The translations under genes were made by a program, and so were the position numbers. The notes below the pieces were generated by a model. It was not told the DNA's origin. It ran no database searches and saw nothing but the letters and a program-made list of their open reading frames with translations. A stretch of 64,000 nt of DNA from Lycorma delicatula (Eukaryota > Arthropoda > Insecta > Hemiptera > Fulgoridae): contig NC_134456.1 in NCBI RefSeq assembly GCF_047948215.1, forward strand, positions 77,924,515 through 77,988,514. Direction: 5' to 3'. Positions 33,700 through 43,810 of this stretch are shown piece by piece (the first letter of the stretch is position 1; each line of letters begins with the position of its first letter).

Positions 33700-36657
33700 T
33701 CAGTCATTTGACTGGTTTGATGCAGCTCTCCAAGATTCCCTATCTAGTGCTAGCCGTTTCATTTCAGTATACCCTCTACATCCTACATCCCCAACAATTT
33801 GTTTTACATACTCCAAACGTGGCCTGCCTACACAATTTTTCCCTTCTACCTGTCCTTCCAATATTAAAGCGACTATTCCAGGATGCCTTAGTATGTGGCC
33901 TATAAGTCTGTCTCTTCTTTTAACTATATTCTTCCAAATGCTTCTTTCTTCATCTATTTGCCGCAATACCTCTTCATTTGTCACTTTATCCACCCATCTG
34001 ATTTTTAACATTCTCCTATAGCACCACATTTCAAAAGCTTCTAATCTTTTCTTCTCAGATACTCTGATTGTCCAAGTTTCACTTCCATATAAAGCGACAC
34101 TCCAAACATAAACTTTCAAAAATCTTTTCCTGACATTTAAATTAATTTTTGATGTAAACAAATTATATTTCTTACTGAAGGCTCGTTTAGCTTGTGCTAT
34201 TCGACATTTTATATCGCTCCTGCTTCGTCCATCTTTAGTAATTTTACTTCCCAAATAACAAAATTCTTCTACCTCCATAATCTTTTCTCCTCCTATTTTC
34301 ACATTCAGTGGTCCATCTTTGTTATTTCTACTACATTTCATTACTTTTGTTTTGTTCTTGTTTATTTTCATGCGATAGTTCTTGCGTAGGACTTCATCTA
34401 TGCCGTTCATTGTTTCTTCTAAATCCTTTTTACTCTCGGCTAGAATTACTATATCATCAGCAAATCGTAGCATCTTTATCTTTTCACCTTGTACTGTTAC
34501 TCCGAATCTAAATTGTTCTTTAACATCATTAACTGCTAGTTCCATGTAAAGATTAAAAAGTAACGGAGATAGGGAACATCCTTGTCGGACTCCCTTTCTT
34601 ATTAGGGCTTCTTTCTTATGTTCTTCAATTGTTATTGTTGCTGTTTGGTTCCTGTACATGTTAGCAATTGTTCTTCTATCTCTGTATTTGAACCCTAATT
34701 TTTTTAAAATGCTGAACATTTTATTCCAATCTACGTTATCGAAAGCCTTTTCTAGGTCTATAAACGCCAAGTATGTTGGTTTGTTTTTCTTTAATCTTCC
34801 TTCTACTATTAATCTGAGGCCTAAAATTGCTTCCCTTGTCCCAATACTTTTCCTGAAACCAAATTGGTCTTCTCCTAACACTTCTTCCACTCTCCTCTCA
34901 ATTCTTCTGTATAAAATTCTAGTTAAGATTTTTGATGCATGACTAGTTAAACTAATTGTTCTGTATTCTTCACATTTATCTGCCCCTGCTTTCTTTGGTA
35001 TCATAACTATAACACTTTTTTTGAAGTCTGACGGAAATTCCCCTTTTTCATGAATATTACACACCAGTTTGTATAATCTATCAATCGCTTCCTCACCTGC
35101 ACTGCGCAGTAATTCTACAGGTATTCCGTCTATTCCAGGAGCCTTTCTGCCATTTAAATCTTTTAATGCTCTCTTAAATTCAGATCTCAGTATTGTTTCT
35201 CCCATTTCATCCTCCTCAACTTCCTCTTCTTCCTCTATAACACCATTTTCTAATTCATTTCCTCCGTATAACTCTTCAATATATTTCACCCATCTATCGA
35301 CTTTACCTTTCGTATTATATATTGGTATACCATCTTTATTTAACACATTATTAGATTTTAATTTATGTACCCCAAAATTTTCCTTAACTTTCCTGTATGC
35401 TCCGTCAATTTTACCAATGTTCATTTCTCTTTCCACTTCTGAACACTTTTCTTTAATCCACTCTTCTTTCGCCAGTTTGCATTTCCTATTTATAGCATTT
35501 CTTAATTGCCGATAGTTCTTTTTACTTTCTTCATCATTAGCATTCTTATATTTTCTACGTTCATCCATCAGCTGCAATATATCGTCTGAAACCCAAGGTT
35601 TTCTACCAGTTCTCTTTATTCCGCCTAAGTTTGCTTCTGCTGATTTAAGAATTTCCTTTTTAACATTCTCCCATTCTTCTTCTACATTTTCTACCATATC
35701 TTTTTTACTCAGACCTCTTGCGATGTCCTCCTCAAAAATCTTCTTTACCTCCTCTTCCTCAAGCTTCTCTAAATTCCACCGATTCATCTGACAACTTTTC
35801 TTCAGGTTTTTAAACCCCAATCTACATTTCATTATCACCAAATTATGGTCGCTATCAATGTCTGCTCCAGGGTAAGTTTTGCAGTCAACGAGTTGATTTC
35901 TAAATCTTTGCTTAACCATGATATAATCTATCTGATACCTTCCAGTATCGCCTGGCTTTTTCCAAGTGTATATTCTTCTATTATGATTTTTAAATTGGGT
36001 GTTGGCAATTACTAAATTATACTTCGTGCAAAACTCTATAAGTCGGTCCCCTCTTTCATTCCTTTTGCCCAGCCCGTATTCACCCACTATATTTCCTTCC
36101 TTGCCTTTTCCAATGCTTGCATTCCAATCTCCAACTATTATTAAATTTTCATCTCCTTTTACGTGTTTAATTGCTTCATCAATCTCTTCGTATACACACT
36201 CTACCTCATCATCATCATGGGCGCTTGTAGGCATATAAACGTTAACAATCGTTGTCGGTTTAGGTTTTGATTTTATCCTTATTACAATGATTCTATCGCT
36301 ATGCGTTTTGAAATACTCCACTCTCCTCCCTATCTTCTTGTTCATCACGAAACCTACTCCTGCCTGCCCATTATTTGACGCTGAGTTAATTACTCTAAAA
36401 TCACCTGACCAAAAGTCGCCTTCCTCTTCCCACCGAACCTCACTAATTCCTACTATATCCACATTCACCCTATCCATTTCCCTTTTTAAATTTTCTAGCC
36501 TACCAACCTTTTTTAAGCTTCTAACATTCCACGCTCCGACTCGTAGAATGTTATTTTTTAATTTTCTGGTGACCCCTTCCTTAGTAGTCCCCACCCGGAG
36601 ATCCGAACGGGGGACTATTTTACCTCCGGAATATTTTACCAAGGAAGGCGCCTCCAT
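33700..36657 (-). CDS. Endonuclease-reverse transcriptase (RTE-like ORF), intact
   Basis: The protein has 985 residues and no internal stop. An APE-type endonuclease spans about residues 38-280: WNVRSL (N44), ISEVRW (E73), VYMPT (Y141), GDWNAS (D177, N179), QIDYI (D244) and SDH (269-271). It nicks the target DNA. A charged linker spans about 285-480. The reverse transcriptase spans about 495-810: APGIDGIPVELL, YRTISLTSHASKILTRIL (T replaces the usual P of RPISL), AFIDLEKAFD (D634), GVRQGCSLSPLLFNLYM, and the catalytic LRFADDIVILAE with D734 and D735, then YLGSKI. The C-terminus has a WCYRRM stretch and a GRPRLEY basic patch. Predicted copies in insects are often misnamed craniofacial development protein 2. 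The start was chosen as the first ATG of the frame after the leader; expression would depend on a promoter within the leader. Confidence 0.95.
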   Translation of the reverse strand: MEAPSLVKYSGGKIVPRSDLRVGTTKEGVTRKLKNNILRVGAWNVRSLKKVGRLENLKREMDRVNVDIVGISEVRWEEEGDFWSGDFRVINSASNNGQAGVGFVMNKKIGRRVEYFKTHSDRIIVIRIKSKPKPTTIVNVYMPTSAHDDDEVECVYEEIDEAIKHVKGDENLIIVGDWNASIGKGKEGNIVGEYGLGKRNERGDRLIEFCTKYNLVIANTQFKNHNRRIYTWKKPGDTGRYQIDYIMVKQRFRNQLVDCKTYPGADIDSDHNLVIMKCRLGFKNLKKSCQMNRWNLEKLEEEEVKKIFEEDIARGLSKKDMVENVEEEWENVKKEILKSAEANLGGIKRTGRKPWVSDDILQLMDERRKYKNANDEESKKNYRQLRNAINRKCKLAKEEWIKEKCSEVEREMNIGKIDGAYRKVKENFGVHKLKSNNVLNKDGIPIYNTKGKVDRWVKYIEELYGGNELENGVIEEEEEVEEDEMGETILRSEFKRALKDLNGRKAPGIDGIPVELLRSAGEEAIDRLYKLVCNIHEKGEFPSDFKKSVIVMIPKKAGADKCEEYRTISLTSHASKILTRILYRRIERRVEEVLGEDQFGFRKSIGTREAILGLRLIVEGRLKKNKPTYLAFIDLEKAFDNVDWNKMFSILKKLGFKYRDRRTIANMYRNQTATITIEEHKKEALIRKGVRQGCSLSPLLFNLYMELAVNDVKEQFRFGVTVQGEKIKMLRFADDIVILAESKKDLEETMNGIDEVLRKNYRMKINKNKTKVMKCSRNNKDGPLNVKIGGEKIMEVEEFCYLGSKITKDGRSRSDIKCRIAQAKRAFSKKYNLFTSKINLNVRKRFLKVYVWSVALYGSETWTIRVSEKKRLEAFEMWCYRRMLKIRWVDKVTNEEVLRQIDEERSIWKNIVKRRDRLIGHILRHPGIVALILEGQVEGKNCVGRPRLEYVKQIVGDVGCRGYTEMKRLALDRESWRAASNQSND

Positions 36658-36961
36658 TGTTGCTATGTGAAAATGCAGAGAGCCACATTTTCTTGGAAAA
36701 AAAGCAGCTGTAGTTTTCCATTGCTTTCAGCTGCGCAGTACTCAGAGGACTGAGTGATGTTGATACGGCCGTTTAAGTCATTGTGACTCACGCCCCTAAC
36801 AACTACTGAAAGAGCTGCTGCCCTCTTTCAGGAATCATTCCTTAGTCTGGCTCTCAACAGATACCTCTCCGATATGGTTGCACCTTCGGTCCAGCTACTC
36901 TGTATCCCTGAGCACTCAAGCCCCCTCACCAACGGCAAGGTCTCATGATTCATAGAGGAGG
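36658..36961 (-). promoter_or_regulatory. 5' leader of the RTE-like element, probable internal promoter region
   Basis: Lies between the 5' target duplication and the start codon. It is GC-richer than genomic flanks and holds no TATA box that I can see. Non-LTR elements of this kind must carry their promoter inside the transcribed leader; that role is inferred from the family. A short upstream open frame (an ATG near 36728 on the minus strand) overlaps the main start in another frame. Confidence 0.55.
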
Positions 36962-36972
36962 TAAAAATATAT
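36962..36972 (+). repeat. Target-site duplication (5' side) of the RTE-like element
   Basis: Exact second copy of TAAAAATATAT (33663-33673). Confidence 0.85.
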
Positions 36973-37397
36973 ATGACATCCATAAATTAAAATTTACTTC
37001 ATCTAGAAAACAATTCGCTGCCACGCCTAGGTCGCTGAATGCCAGCAAGTACCTGTCCACCATATTAAAGCACTTGGAGCTTTAATTGGCTGGTGATCAG
37101 CCATACATCTCTACGTTAGCTTCCCACAGCAGTGCAGTAGAGGAGTCTTTCTCTTAAGTAAACTGCTGATGTTGGTTGAACATAGAAACCCCATCAAGGA
37201 ACTTCCACACGGTCCGAAAATGCGGTTCTCACCACATTGACTCGCCACTTGTGAGTGGCCAATTTTCCGTTTGACCTCTAAGTTCCAGGGTGGCCTGATG
37301 TCTGGACCCCCAAAAGCAGAACAGTCAAATATCAGGTGTTCATTTGACTGGACCTCCCTACAGACGCACAGCTGCCAGGCGGAATCGAAACAGATAA
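36973..37397 (-). pseudogene. C-terminal fragment of an older non-LTR retrotransposon
   Basis: On the minus strand a GC-rich frame reads WQLCVCREVQSNEHLIFDCS, AFGGPDIRPPWNLEVKRKIG, then SQCGENRIFGPCGSSLMGFL and a stop. CxC…H-x4-C is the zinc-knuckle arrangement found at the C-terminus of R1/jockey/I-type proteins. The start of the ORF is missing (the block abuts the SINE-2 break at 37397), so the element was 5'-truncated. The RTE-like element later landed in its 3' untranslated region. Confidence 0.6.
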
Positions 37398-37500
37398 TGG
37401 TTCAAATCCGTAAAAAAGAACTAAATTTTACTGGAATTTGAAAATCAGACTTGACTTCGGAAATCAGCTGTTAAACATTTAATTTGCGATGACGAGTCGC
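37398..37500 (-). mobile_element. SINE-2, 5' (tRNA-like) part, split by a later insertion
   Basis: On the plus strand TTCAAATCCGTAAAAAAGAA, then GAAATCAGCTGTTAAAC and TTTGCGATGACGAGTC, aligns with the 5' half of the SINE-2 at 43500-43795 (CAAATCAGCTGATTAGGG …). Together with 33285-33424 it would make one SINE. Confidence 0.6.
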
Positions 37501-39807
37501 AAATCCGCTAGATCTGCCCTATGAATTACAGATGTTTAAGATAAATTTCGTGGTATTTGCAGGAAGGATCCATAATGATAAATAAGAAAAGATTTAAGTG
37601 CATTTTGAATTTACTTAACACTAGATTTGCGCTATGTCTTTAAAGATTATTAATATTGTTTATGTAAATTCTAAAACATTTCAGGTGGTCTTAACTGGCA
37701 CCCAGTCAGTTTTTGATTAACTTATGGAATTTAATTTCATTACAGAATTTTTTCAACAAAAAGCTAAAGTCGTATGGCTCTTTTCTTTTTATTATTTTTT
37801 AATTCAATACCATTTACGCGTATGGAAAAAGCAAAAAAAATAAGAATTAAAAAAGTATTTCTTAATTAAAAAAAACTTGTTTACTGTTGTTGCCCAAATT
37901 TGGCAATTTTATCGTTTTCTGTTCTCCATTTTTCAACCATTTTAAAGCAGTTTTTATTTAGGATTAGTAAATTTTTAAATTAGAAACCTCGTTTGTCCAT
38001 ATTTAAAAACTGATGAAGTAAATTTTATGTAGGAAGATAAAAGTATGACAAAAGTTCATGATATTTAAAAAACTATTAAAACAATTTCCTCTGGTAAAAA
38101 AAAAAAAAGTACTATTATGTAGTAATTTGATTACAATTTCCTATTAAAGGAACACGGCTTATAAGACAAAGTGCCGGATACATAATCATTTTCCTATGAG
38201 AGCTAATGTACTTCACCACACTGCCCTGAAATATTTAATCGCGTAATCACATATACATTTACAAATACCTTTTTATCCGTAATATTATAATGGTTGTTTT
38301 TCATTAACATACAAATTTCTTTCTCAGCTTATAATTATTTTACTTTTTACAAAGTTACCATTATACTAAAATATATATTACTTGGAAAATATTCTATAAT
38401 AAAAACTGGCAGAAAAACAAGCTTAAATTTGTTGATGAAAATTATTAGAACAGATGGCGTTTTACGGTTTAGTGTTATAAGGCACTTGAATTATATCTTT
38501 AGAACTTATATGGCAATTTCACAAGAATATCAAGTCATTTACAGTAAATTGTAAAAATACTTTTTTTAAATTTTCTTCAGTGTTGTAAGATGAGATTCAA
38601 TAATGAAATTAAATTTGGCTTCAGGAAAAGCTTCGATTTTATATCGTGAATAAAGATGTAAAGTATTTTTTAATATATATCTATTAATTATATTTAATGG
38701 GAATAGTCTCTTGTATAAAAATCTCAATTTTATTGCGAGCTGTATAATACACAATTAAAGTGAACTGTAATAAAATAATATCCTGAAATATTTTCTTTCA
38801 ATTAGTATTCACTTATAAATTAGGATCTTGGGTTTTTAATTCTGAAGGAATTGACGACTTTTTCTTTTACAAGTTGAATTTTCTTTATTGATGCTGTTGC
38901 GACAGTTGTAATTAGAACAAAATAAAAGTGTTTAATTTTCATTTAAGCTTATAACAACTTTAATTAAAGTAGAAAAAGTGATTAAAGTTACTAAAGAAAA
39001 TATTTTAATTAGACAACTAAATTAAAGCCAAAAGTTGACAGAATAACAGAAGTATAAAGCCAAATGTTACTAGAAGGGCATGAATAATTCAAAGTGATAT
39101 CCGTTCCTGTTTCAAGAGGGCATTACAATCGCATCACATGCGATCAGATCCGGGGAAGAACAATTCTGTTCTAAGGATAACAAAGGATAACTTCTCTACC
39201 ATTGTTCCATTTAGACCTCTTTCTCAGAAAAGGGCTAGGGAAATGTAACAACTTTCTCAGATGTTACGAGTTCATTGTGTTTTGTTTTCAAGTTAAAAGT
39301 ATTGTTTATGCAGGTTTTCTTACTTTAAAACTCTATTTCAACCAAATCAGATGTGGTCAAAATGTAAATTTAATGCAGTTCTTCAACAAATGATGTTTCT
39401 TTTGTTTCAGTTACAATTCCATCAGAAAAAATAAAACCAAATTATAATAAAACAGTGTTTGTTCGCTATTATTCATTGTTATTCTTATTTTATATTTGTG
39501 GTATTACATTAGCTTTTCTATGCATTATGTATTAACGCTATTTACAATATAAATTCAGCATTTAAAGTAAAATATTTAGGTATTTTATACAACGTACCCA
39601 TTCATTCATATTTACTTCATGAATGAAAAAAATAATTTTCTCAGATGTAACATTTTATTACTGGGATAAAACCACTTGTTATACAATATTCGAAGAAAGT
39701 ACAATAATGTTACTTAGTAGTACAGGATTAATGTTTTTTAGAATTCTATTATTAAAGTTAAATTTAACATCTTGATTTTCGCACTTGTTTCATTTAAAAG
39801 AAAATAT
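37501..39807. other. AT-rich stretch without recognised genes
   Basis: Open runs at 38294-38554 (plus), 38754-38566 (minus) and 39202-39393 (plus) show no known motif and AT-driven composition. No terminal repeats recognised. Confidence 0.4.
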
Positions 39808-40664
39808 TGTAACCGACTAAAATGTAACTGTCACAAAATATTATAACCAGTATAACCAACTAGGGTAACGGATCTCTTCTGATTAAGAATAAAAAAAGAG
39901 AAACTAGTAATGAATAGCAGAATCCAGAAGGAATTCTTTTCTCAAACTAACAGCACAATTTAACAGTATGTTTTCTGTAATACAGAAAATGGCACCTCCA
40001 AAAGCTATTGTTCAACCAGAAGGGTTACTGGACCGAATCAAGAATTTATAGAAAAACGTAAAGAGATGTGGGCGGTGAAAATTATTCCGCTTAACAATTA
40101 AAGTTATGAGGCGAGTACTGGTTCTGCAGGCGGTGGATATAAATACTACCAGGGATCAGCGGAGAGAATGAGTAGTTCTGCAAGGTCGTGTTCGGCGCAG
40201 TAATTAACAAGCTAGTTCCGCAAGCCCGAGTTCGACGTGGTTGCGGTGACGGCGATATCAGCAACCGTGTGGTAACAAAGAGTGAAAAGTACGTGACGAG
40301 TATTCCAGGGTTGACAGTGAGTGAATGGAGGAAGTTGCTCGGTGAGTTATTGGTAAAGAGTAGTGATGACAGTATTAAATTCATTCATAAAATGTGACTT
40401 TTCTACTGTTATGTTGTTGTTAATGAAATATCAGGGGTTCTAACGGTCATTATAACGTTTTTAGTAACTTGGACTATATTCTGGTTATTAAAATTAATTA
40501 TCTTTAAACAAATCTAATCCTTTTTATTTGATTTACTATTTTGCACGTTATATATTGGTATTGTCACTATTAATATTATTGTTATTTTTATTATTTATTG
40601 TGTTATATGTCTCTAGAATAATAAATTGTATTTATAACAAATTTTTAGATTTAGTCTCTCAACA
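39808..40664 (+). mobile_element. Possible solo LTR of an LTR retrotransposon
   Basis: A GC-rich islet inside AT-rich DNA starts with TGTAACCGAC and ends …CTCTCAACA. Inside are a TATA box (GGATATAAATAC, about 40135) followed about 25-30 bp later by an initiator-like GATCAGC, and AATAAATTG-type polyadenylation text near 40617. TCC and TGGTCGAACCGC follow the end, as a tRNA primer-binding site would. No second LTR and no clear target duplication were found, so this is tentative. A 69-codon run at 40188-40397 inside it is not called a gene. Confidence 0.35.
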
Positions 40665-40789
40665 TCCTGGTCGAACCGCAAACACGCGATATTATATTTA
40701 ATTATATGTATTTTTTTTAATGGATGAATATTTTAAAACTGTTATATTTTATATTACATTGAAGATATTAAATATAGTAAAAATTACTG

Positions 40790-42100
40790 TTTTTTTGTCT
40801 TCAGTCATTTGACTGGTTTGATGTAGCTCTCAAAGATTTTCTATCTAGTGCTGGTCGTTTCATTTCAGTACATCCTACATCTCTAACAATTTTTTTTACA
40901 TATTCCAAACGTTGCCTGCACAATTTGTTTCTTCTACCTGTCCCTCCAACATTAAAGTGACTATTCCAGGATGCCTTAAGATGTGGCCTATAAGTCTGTC
41001 TCTTCTTTTAGCTATATTTTTCCTAATACTTCTTTCTTCATCTATTTGCCGCAACACCTCTTCATTTGTTACTTTATTTACCCATCTGATTTTTAACATT
41101 CTCCTGTAGCACCACATTTCAAAAGCTTCTACTCTTTCGTTTTCAGGTACTCCTATCGTCCAAGTTTCACTTCTATATAAAGCTAAGCTCCAAACAGATA
41201 CTTTCAAAAAGGTTTTCCTGACGTTTGAATTAATTTTTGATGTAAAAAAATTATATATCTGACTGAAGGTTCGTTTCGCCTGTGCTATTCCGCATTTTAT
41301 ATCGCTCCTGTTTCGTCCGTCTTTAGTAATTCTACTTCCCAAATAAAAAAATTCTTCTACCTCCATAATCCTTTCTCCTCCTATTTTCATATTCAGTGGT
41401 CCATCTTTGGTATTTCTACTACATTTCATTACTTTCGTTTTATTTTTGTTTATTTTCATGCGGTAGTTCTTGCGTAGGACTTCATACATGCCATTCACTG
41501 TTTCTTCTAAATCCTTTTTACTCTCGGCTAGAATTACTATATCATTAGCAAATCGTAGCATCTTTATCTTTTCACCTTGTACTGTTACTCCGAATCTAAA
41601 TTGTTCTTTAACATCATTAACTGCTAGTTCTTTGTAAAGATTAAAAAGTACCGGTGATAGGGAACATTCTTGTCGGACTCCCTTTCTTATTACGGCTTCT
41701 TTCTTATGTTCTTCAATTATTACTGTTGCTGTTTGGTTCCTGTAAATGTTAGCAGTTGTTCTTCTATCTCTGTATTTGAACCCTAATTTTTTTTAAATGC
41801 TGAACATTTTATTCCAGTCTACGTTATCGAATGCCTTTTCTAGATCTATAAATGCCAAGTATGTTGGTTTGTTTTTCTTTAATTTTCCTTCTACTATTAA
41901 TCTGAACGCTAAAATTGCTTCCCTTGTTCCTATACTTTTCTTGAAACCAAATTGGTCTTCTGCTAACACTTCCTCCACTCTCCTCTCAATTCTTCTTTAT
42001 AGAATTCTAGTTAAGATTTTTGATGCATGACTAGTTAAGCTAATTGTTCTGTATTCTTCACATTTATCTGCTTCTGCTTTCTTTGGTATCATGACTATAA
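40790..42100 (-). mobile_element. 5'-truncated copy of the RTE-like element
   Basis: Collinear with 33674-35012 of the intact element at high identity, starting with a plus-strand T-run (40790-40796) and the same GTCTTCAGTCATTTGACTGG end. It breaks off inside the reverse-transcriptase region (GGTATCATGACTAT). Small deletions explain its shorter length. A clear target duplication was not found. Confidence 0.9.
40830..42095 (-). pseudogene. Reverse-transcriptase fragment, inactivated copy
   Basis: The open block 41561-40896 (221 codons) begins at the catalytic motif, which here reads RFANDIVILAE: the first catalytic aspartate is replaced by asparagine. Upstream, 41978-41793 is open and carries EDQFGFKKSIGTREAI and AFIDLEKAFDNVDW. 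Frames are separated by indels, for example an extra T in the run at about 41790. The C-terminal end is shortened relative to the intact copy. It cannot be functional. Confidence 0.88.
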
Positions 42101-42149
42101 GAAAAATTATAGCTTACTGTTATTTCCTTTGATAAATTATAGACTTTAC

Positions 42150-42650
42150 TAAAACCCCCAACCAGCTTCATTCTTTTATCTCATTTTCCTTTAAGACCTT
42201 TTTATTAATTATCTTATAAACATCTATTTTCTAACATCCTCTTGTAACATCACATTTAAACCCTTATTTTTTCCTTTCTGCATTTCCTATCGTCCGTGTT
42301 TTGCTTTTTGTAAAACGTTAAATAGCGCTCAAACATTCTTTTAAGAATATCCTTCTAATTCCTTTAGAGTTTTGTGTAATACTAGCAGACTTCCATGAAA
42401 ACTTTTCAGAGTTGCTAATTTTATAAAACGTTTTCTTACTTATGTTAATCTGCTTTTATTGTTTTCTTTACTTTATATATCTTTTGTCATTTTAATTCCT
42501 AAATTAAAAGATCGTATGACTTCTGGTTTATTATGATTTTCTATATTAATATTTAATCTCTAATTATATATTTTTTTTTTATTTCATTTATCTTTCTTAC
42601 TTAAAAATAAATTCATGTCCTTCTAAATTATATGAATTCATTTCATGAAA
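42150..42650 (-). pseudogene. Older reverse-transcriptase C-terminal relic
   Basis: Directly beside the younger truncated copy, the minus strand reads in broken frames KSKTRTIGNAERKK, VLNVMLQEDVRK-like text (compare ETWTIRVSEKKRLEAFEMWCYRRMLKI in the intact protein) and further upstream motif remnants. Divergence is far greater than in the neighbour, so this is an older insertion of a related family. Confidence 0.6.
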
Positions 42651-42829
42651 AAATTGCAACAAAAGCACAGGAAGTTTTCTTTTTTTGTAGTTTAAAATTA
42701 TTAAATGATAAACTAAATTATTACACAATATGTATCAAAAAGGATGATCCGATTTCAAGCAGATCTATTTCATTATAAAAATGTATAACAATTACAAGAA
42801 AGATTATAATATATTATTAAAAAATGTCT

Positions 42830-43440
42830 GTAATTCACTTTCCAAGTTATTAATATTCTATATACATTCCATTTGCTACACGGATAACTAACAGGTAGCT
42901 ACTTTCCTCCATTGCAACGCCATTGCAAACAGTCTTTTGTTGAAGAAATTACTGCAGCTATAATCCTGATTTTCAGTTCATCCAAATTAGCAAGTAATCA
43001 GTGGAACATAAACGTTTATGTATTCCTACAATAGAAAGTTCCAACATGTAACATCTGGGAATCTTAAGGGCCAAGTATATAGTGCAAAGTCTTGGGTTCC
43101 CGTACACCCTACCTAGCGTTGAAGCAATGTTTCATTTAGAAACTGTGATGTTGCGAGCACCATCGCAGTTTCTAACCGATGGTTTTGCAACTGATGTTAC
43201 TAGCACCATTTTGCTGAAATATGAATTCTTCAGAATCTTCATTTAATTGTGGAAAGAGCCAGTTCTGCGTTCTGCAGAATCTCATGATAAAAAAAGCCTT
43301 GTAACTGTGTTTCTCTAAAAAAGAAAGGGCGATAGATTTTTGTAAACGAAACCCCATAAAAAACATTAACTTAAGTGAATCTCGCTCCTGCTGTGCAATC
43401 TCTTGCGGATTCTCAAGTCACCATAGACGAAAATTGTGAC
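42830..43440 (-). pseudogene. DUF4817-lineage transposase relic, C-terminal half
   Basis: Minus-strand pieces: MFFMGFRLQKSIALSFLEKH … LNEDSEEFIFQQNGASN (the QQDGA box, with D changed to N), then nearer 43000-42860 LANLDELKIRIIAAV, SSTKDCLQ and VSYPCSKWNVY, which correspond to the LDELK-RI-AAI … LDYRLDVCRVTNGAHIEH tail of these transposases. The catalytic residue is lost and frames change. Terminal repeats were not identified. Confidence 0.68.
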
Positions 43441-43485
43441 AAAAAACTTTACCACTTAAATGAAATGTTGCTTCGACACTGAATT

Positions 43486-43499
43486 AACCACGTAAGAAC
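43486..43499 (+). repeat. Target-site duplication (left) of SINE-2
   Basis: AACCACGTAAGAAC here and AACCACGGTAAGAAC at 43796-43810 (one extra G) flank the SINE-2 copy. Confidence 0.8.
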
Positions 43500-43795
43500 C
43501 TTTCTTTTTCCTGTTTAGGCTCCGGTAATTACCTTTCAGATAATACTTCAGAGGATGAATGAGGATAATATGTATGAGTGTAAATGAAGTGTGGTCTTGT
43601 ACAGTCTCAGTTCGACCATTCCTGAGATGTGTGGTTAATTGAAACCCAACCACCAAAGAACACCGGTATCCACGATCTAATATTCAAATCCGTGTAAAAA
43701 TAACTGACTTTACTACGGCTTGAACGCTGGTACAGTCGACTGACAAATCAGCTGATTAGGGAAAACGCGTTCACCACTAGACCAACTCAGTGGGT
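43500..43795 (-). mobile_element. tRNA-derived SINE-2, full-length copy
   Basis: The minus strand begins ACCCACTGAGTTGGTCTAGT (A box TTGGTCTAGTGG), continues GGTGAACGCGTTTTCCCTAA, then B-box-like GCGTTCAAGCC, and a family-specific body: ACACGGATTTGAATATTAGA, GGATACCGGTGTTCTTTGGT, GGTTAATTAACC-type text, and ends CCTAAACAGGAAAAAGAAAG. The 14/15-bp duplications on each side confirm retroposition. Other copies are at 47090-47335, 51255-51480 and the split one at 33285/37398. Confidence 0.9.
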
Positions 43796-43810
43796 AACCA
43801 CGGTAAGAAC
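43796..43810 (+). repeat. Target-site duplication (right) of SINE-2
   Basis: AACCACGGTAAGAAC; the partner is 43486-43499. Confidence 0.8.

Larger units (their letters stand above)
33674..36961 (-). mobile_element. Full-length RTE-like non-LTR retrotransposon
   Basis: The element is 3288 bp on the minus strand: a 5' leader of about 304 nt (36961-36658), one ORF (36657-33700), four nucleotides of 3' sequence (AGAC), then a 22-nt A-tail. It is flanked by the 11-bp duplication TAAAAATATAT. One ORF, an N-terminal APE-type endonuclease, no RNase H, about 3.3 kb and an almost absent 3' UTR fit the RTE group best; L2/CR1-like grouping cannot be excluded without a tree. Everything needed for mobilisation is present, so this copy may be recent or still active. 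Confidence 0.93.

Noticed and set aside
33700..36657. A host gene called craniofacial development protein 2
   Set aside because: That name is attached to many insect gene predictions that are really the endonuclease domain of retrotransposons; the A-tail and target duplication settle it here.
34658..36670. Plus-strand open frames of 79 to 148 codons, rich in Ser/Leu/Phe
   Set aside because: They are opposite the intact endonuclease-reverse transcriptase and mirror its Glu/Lys-rich codons; there is no independent evidence of coding.
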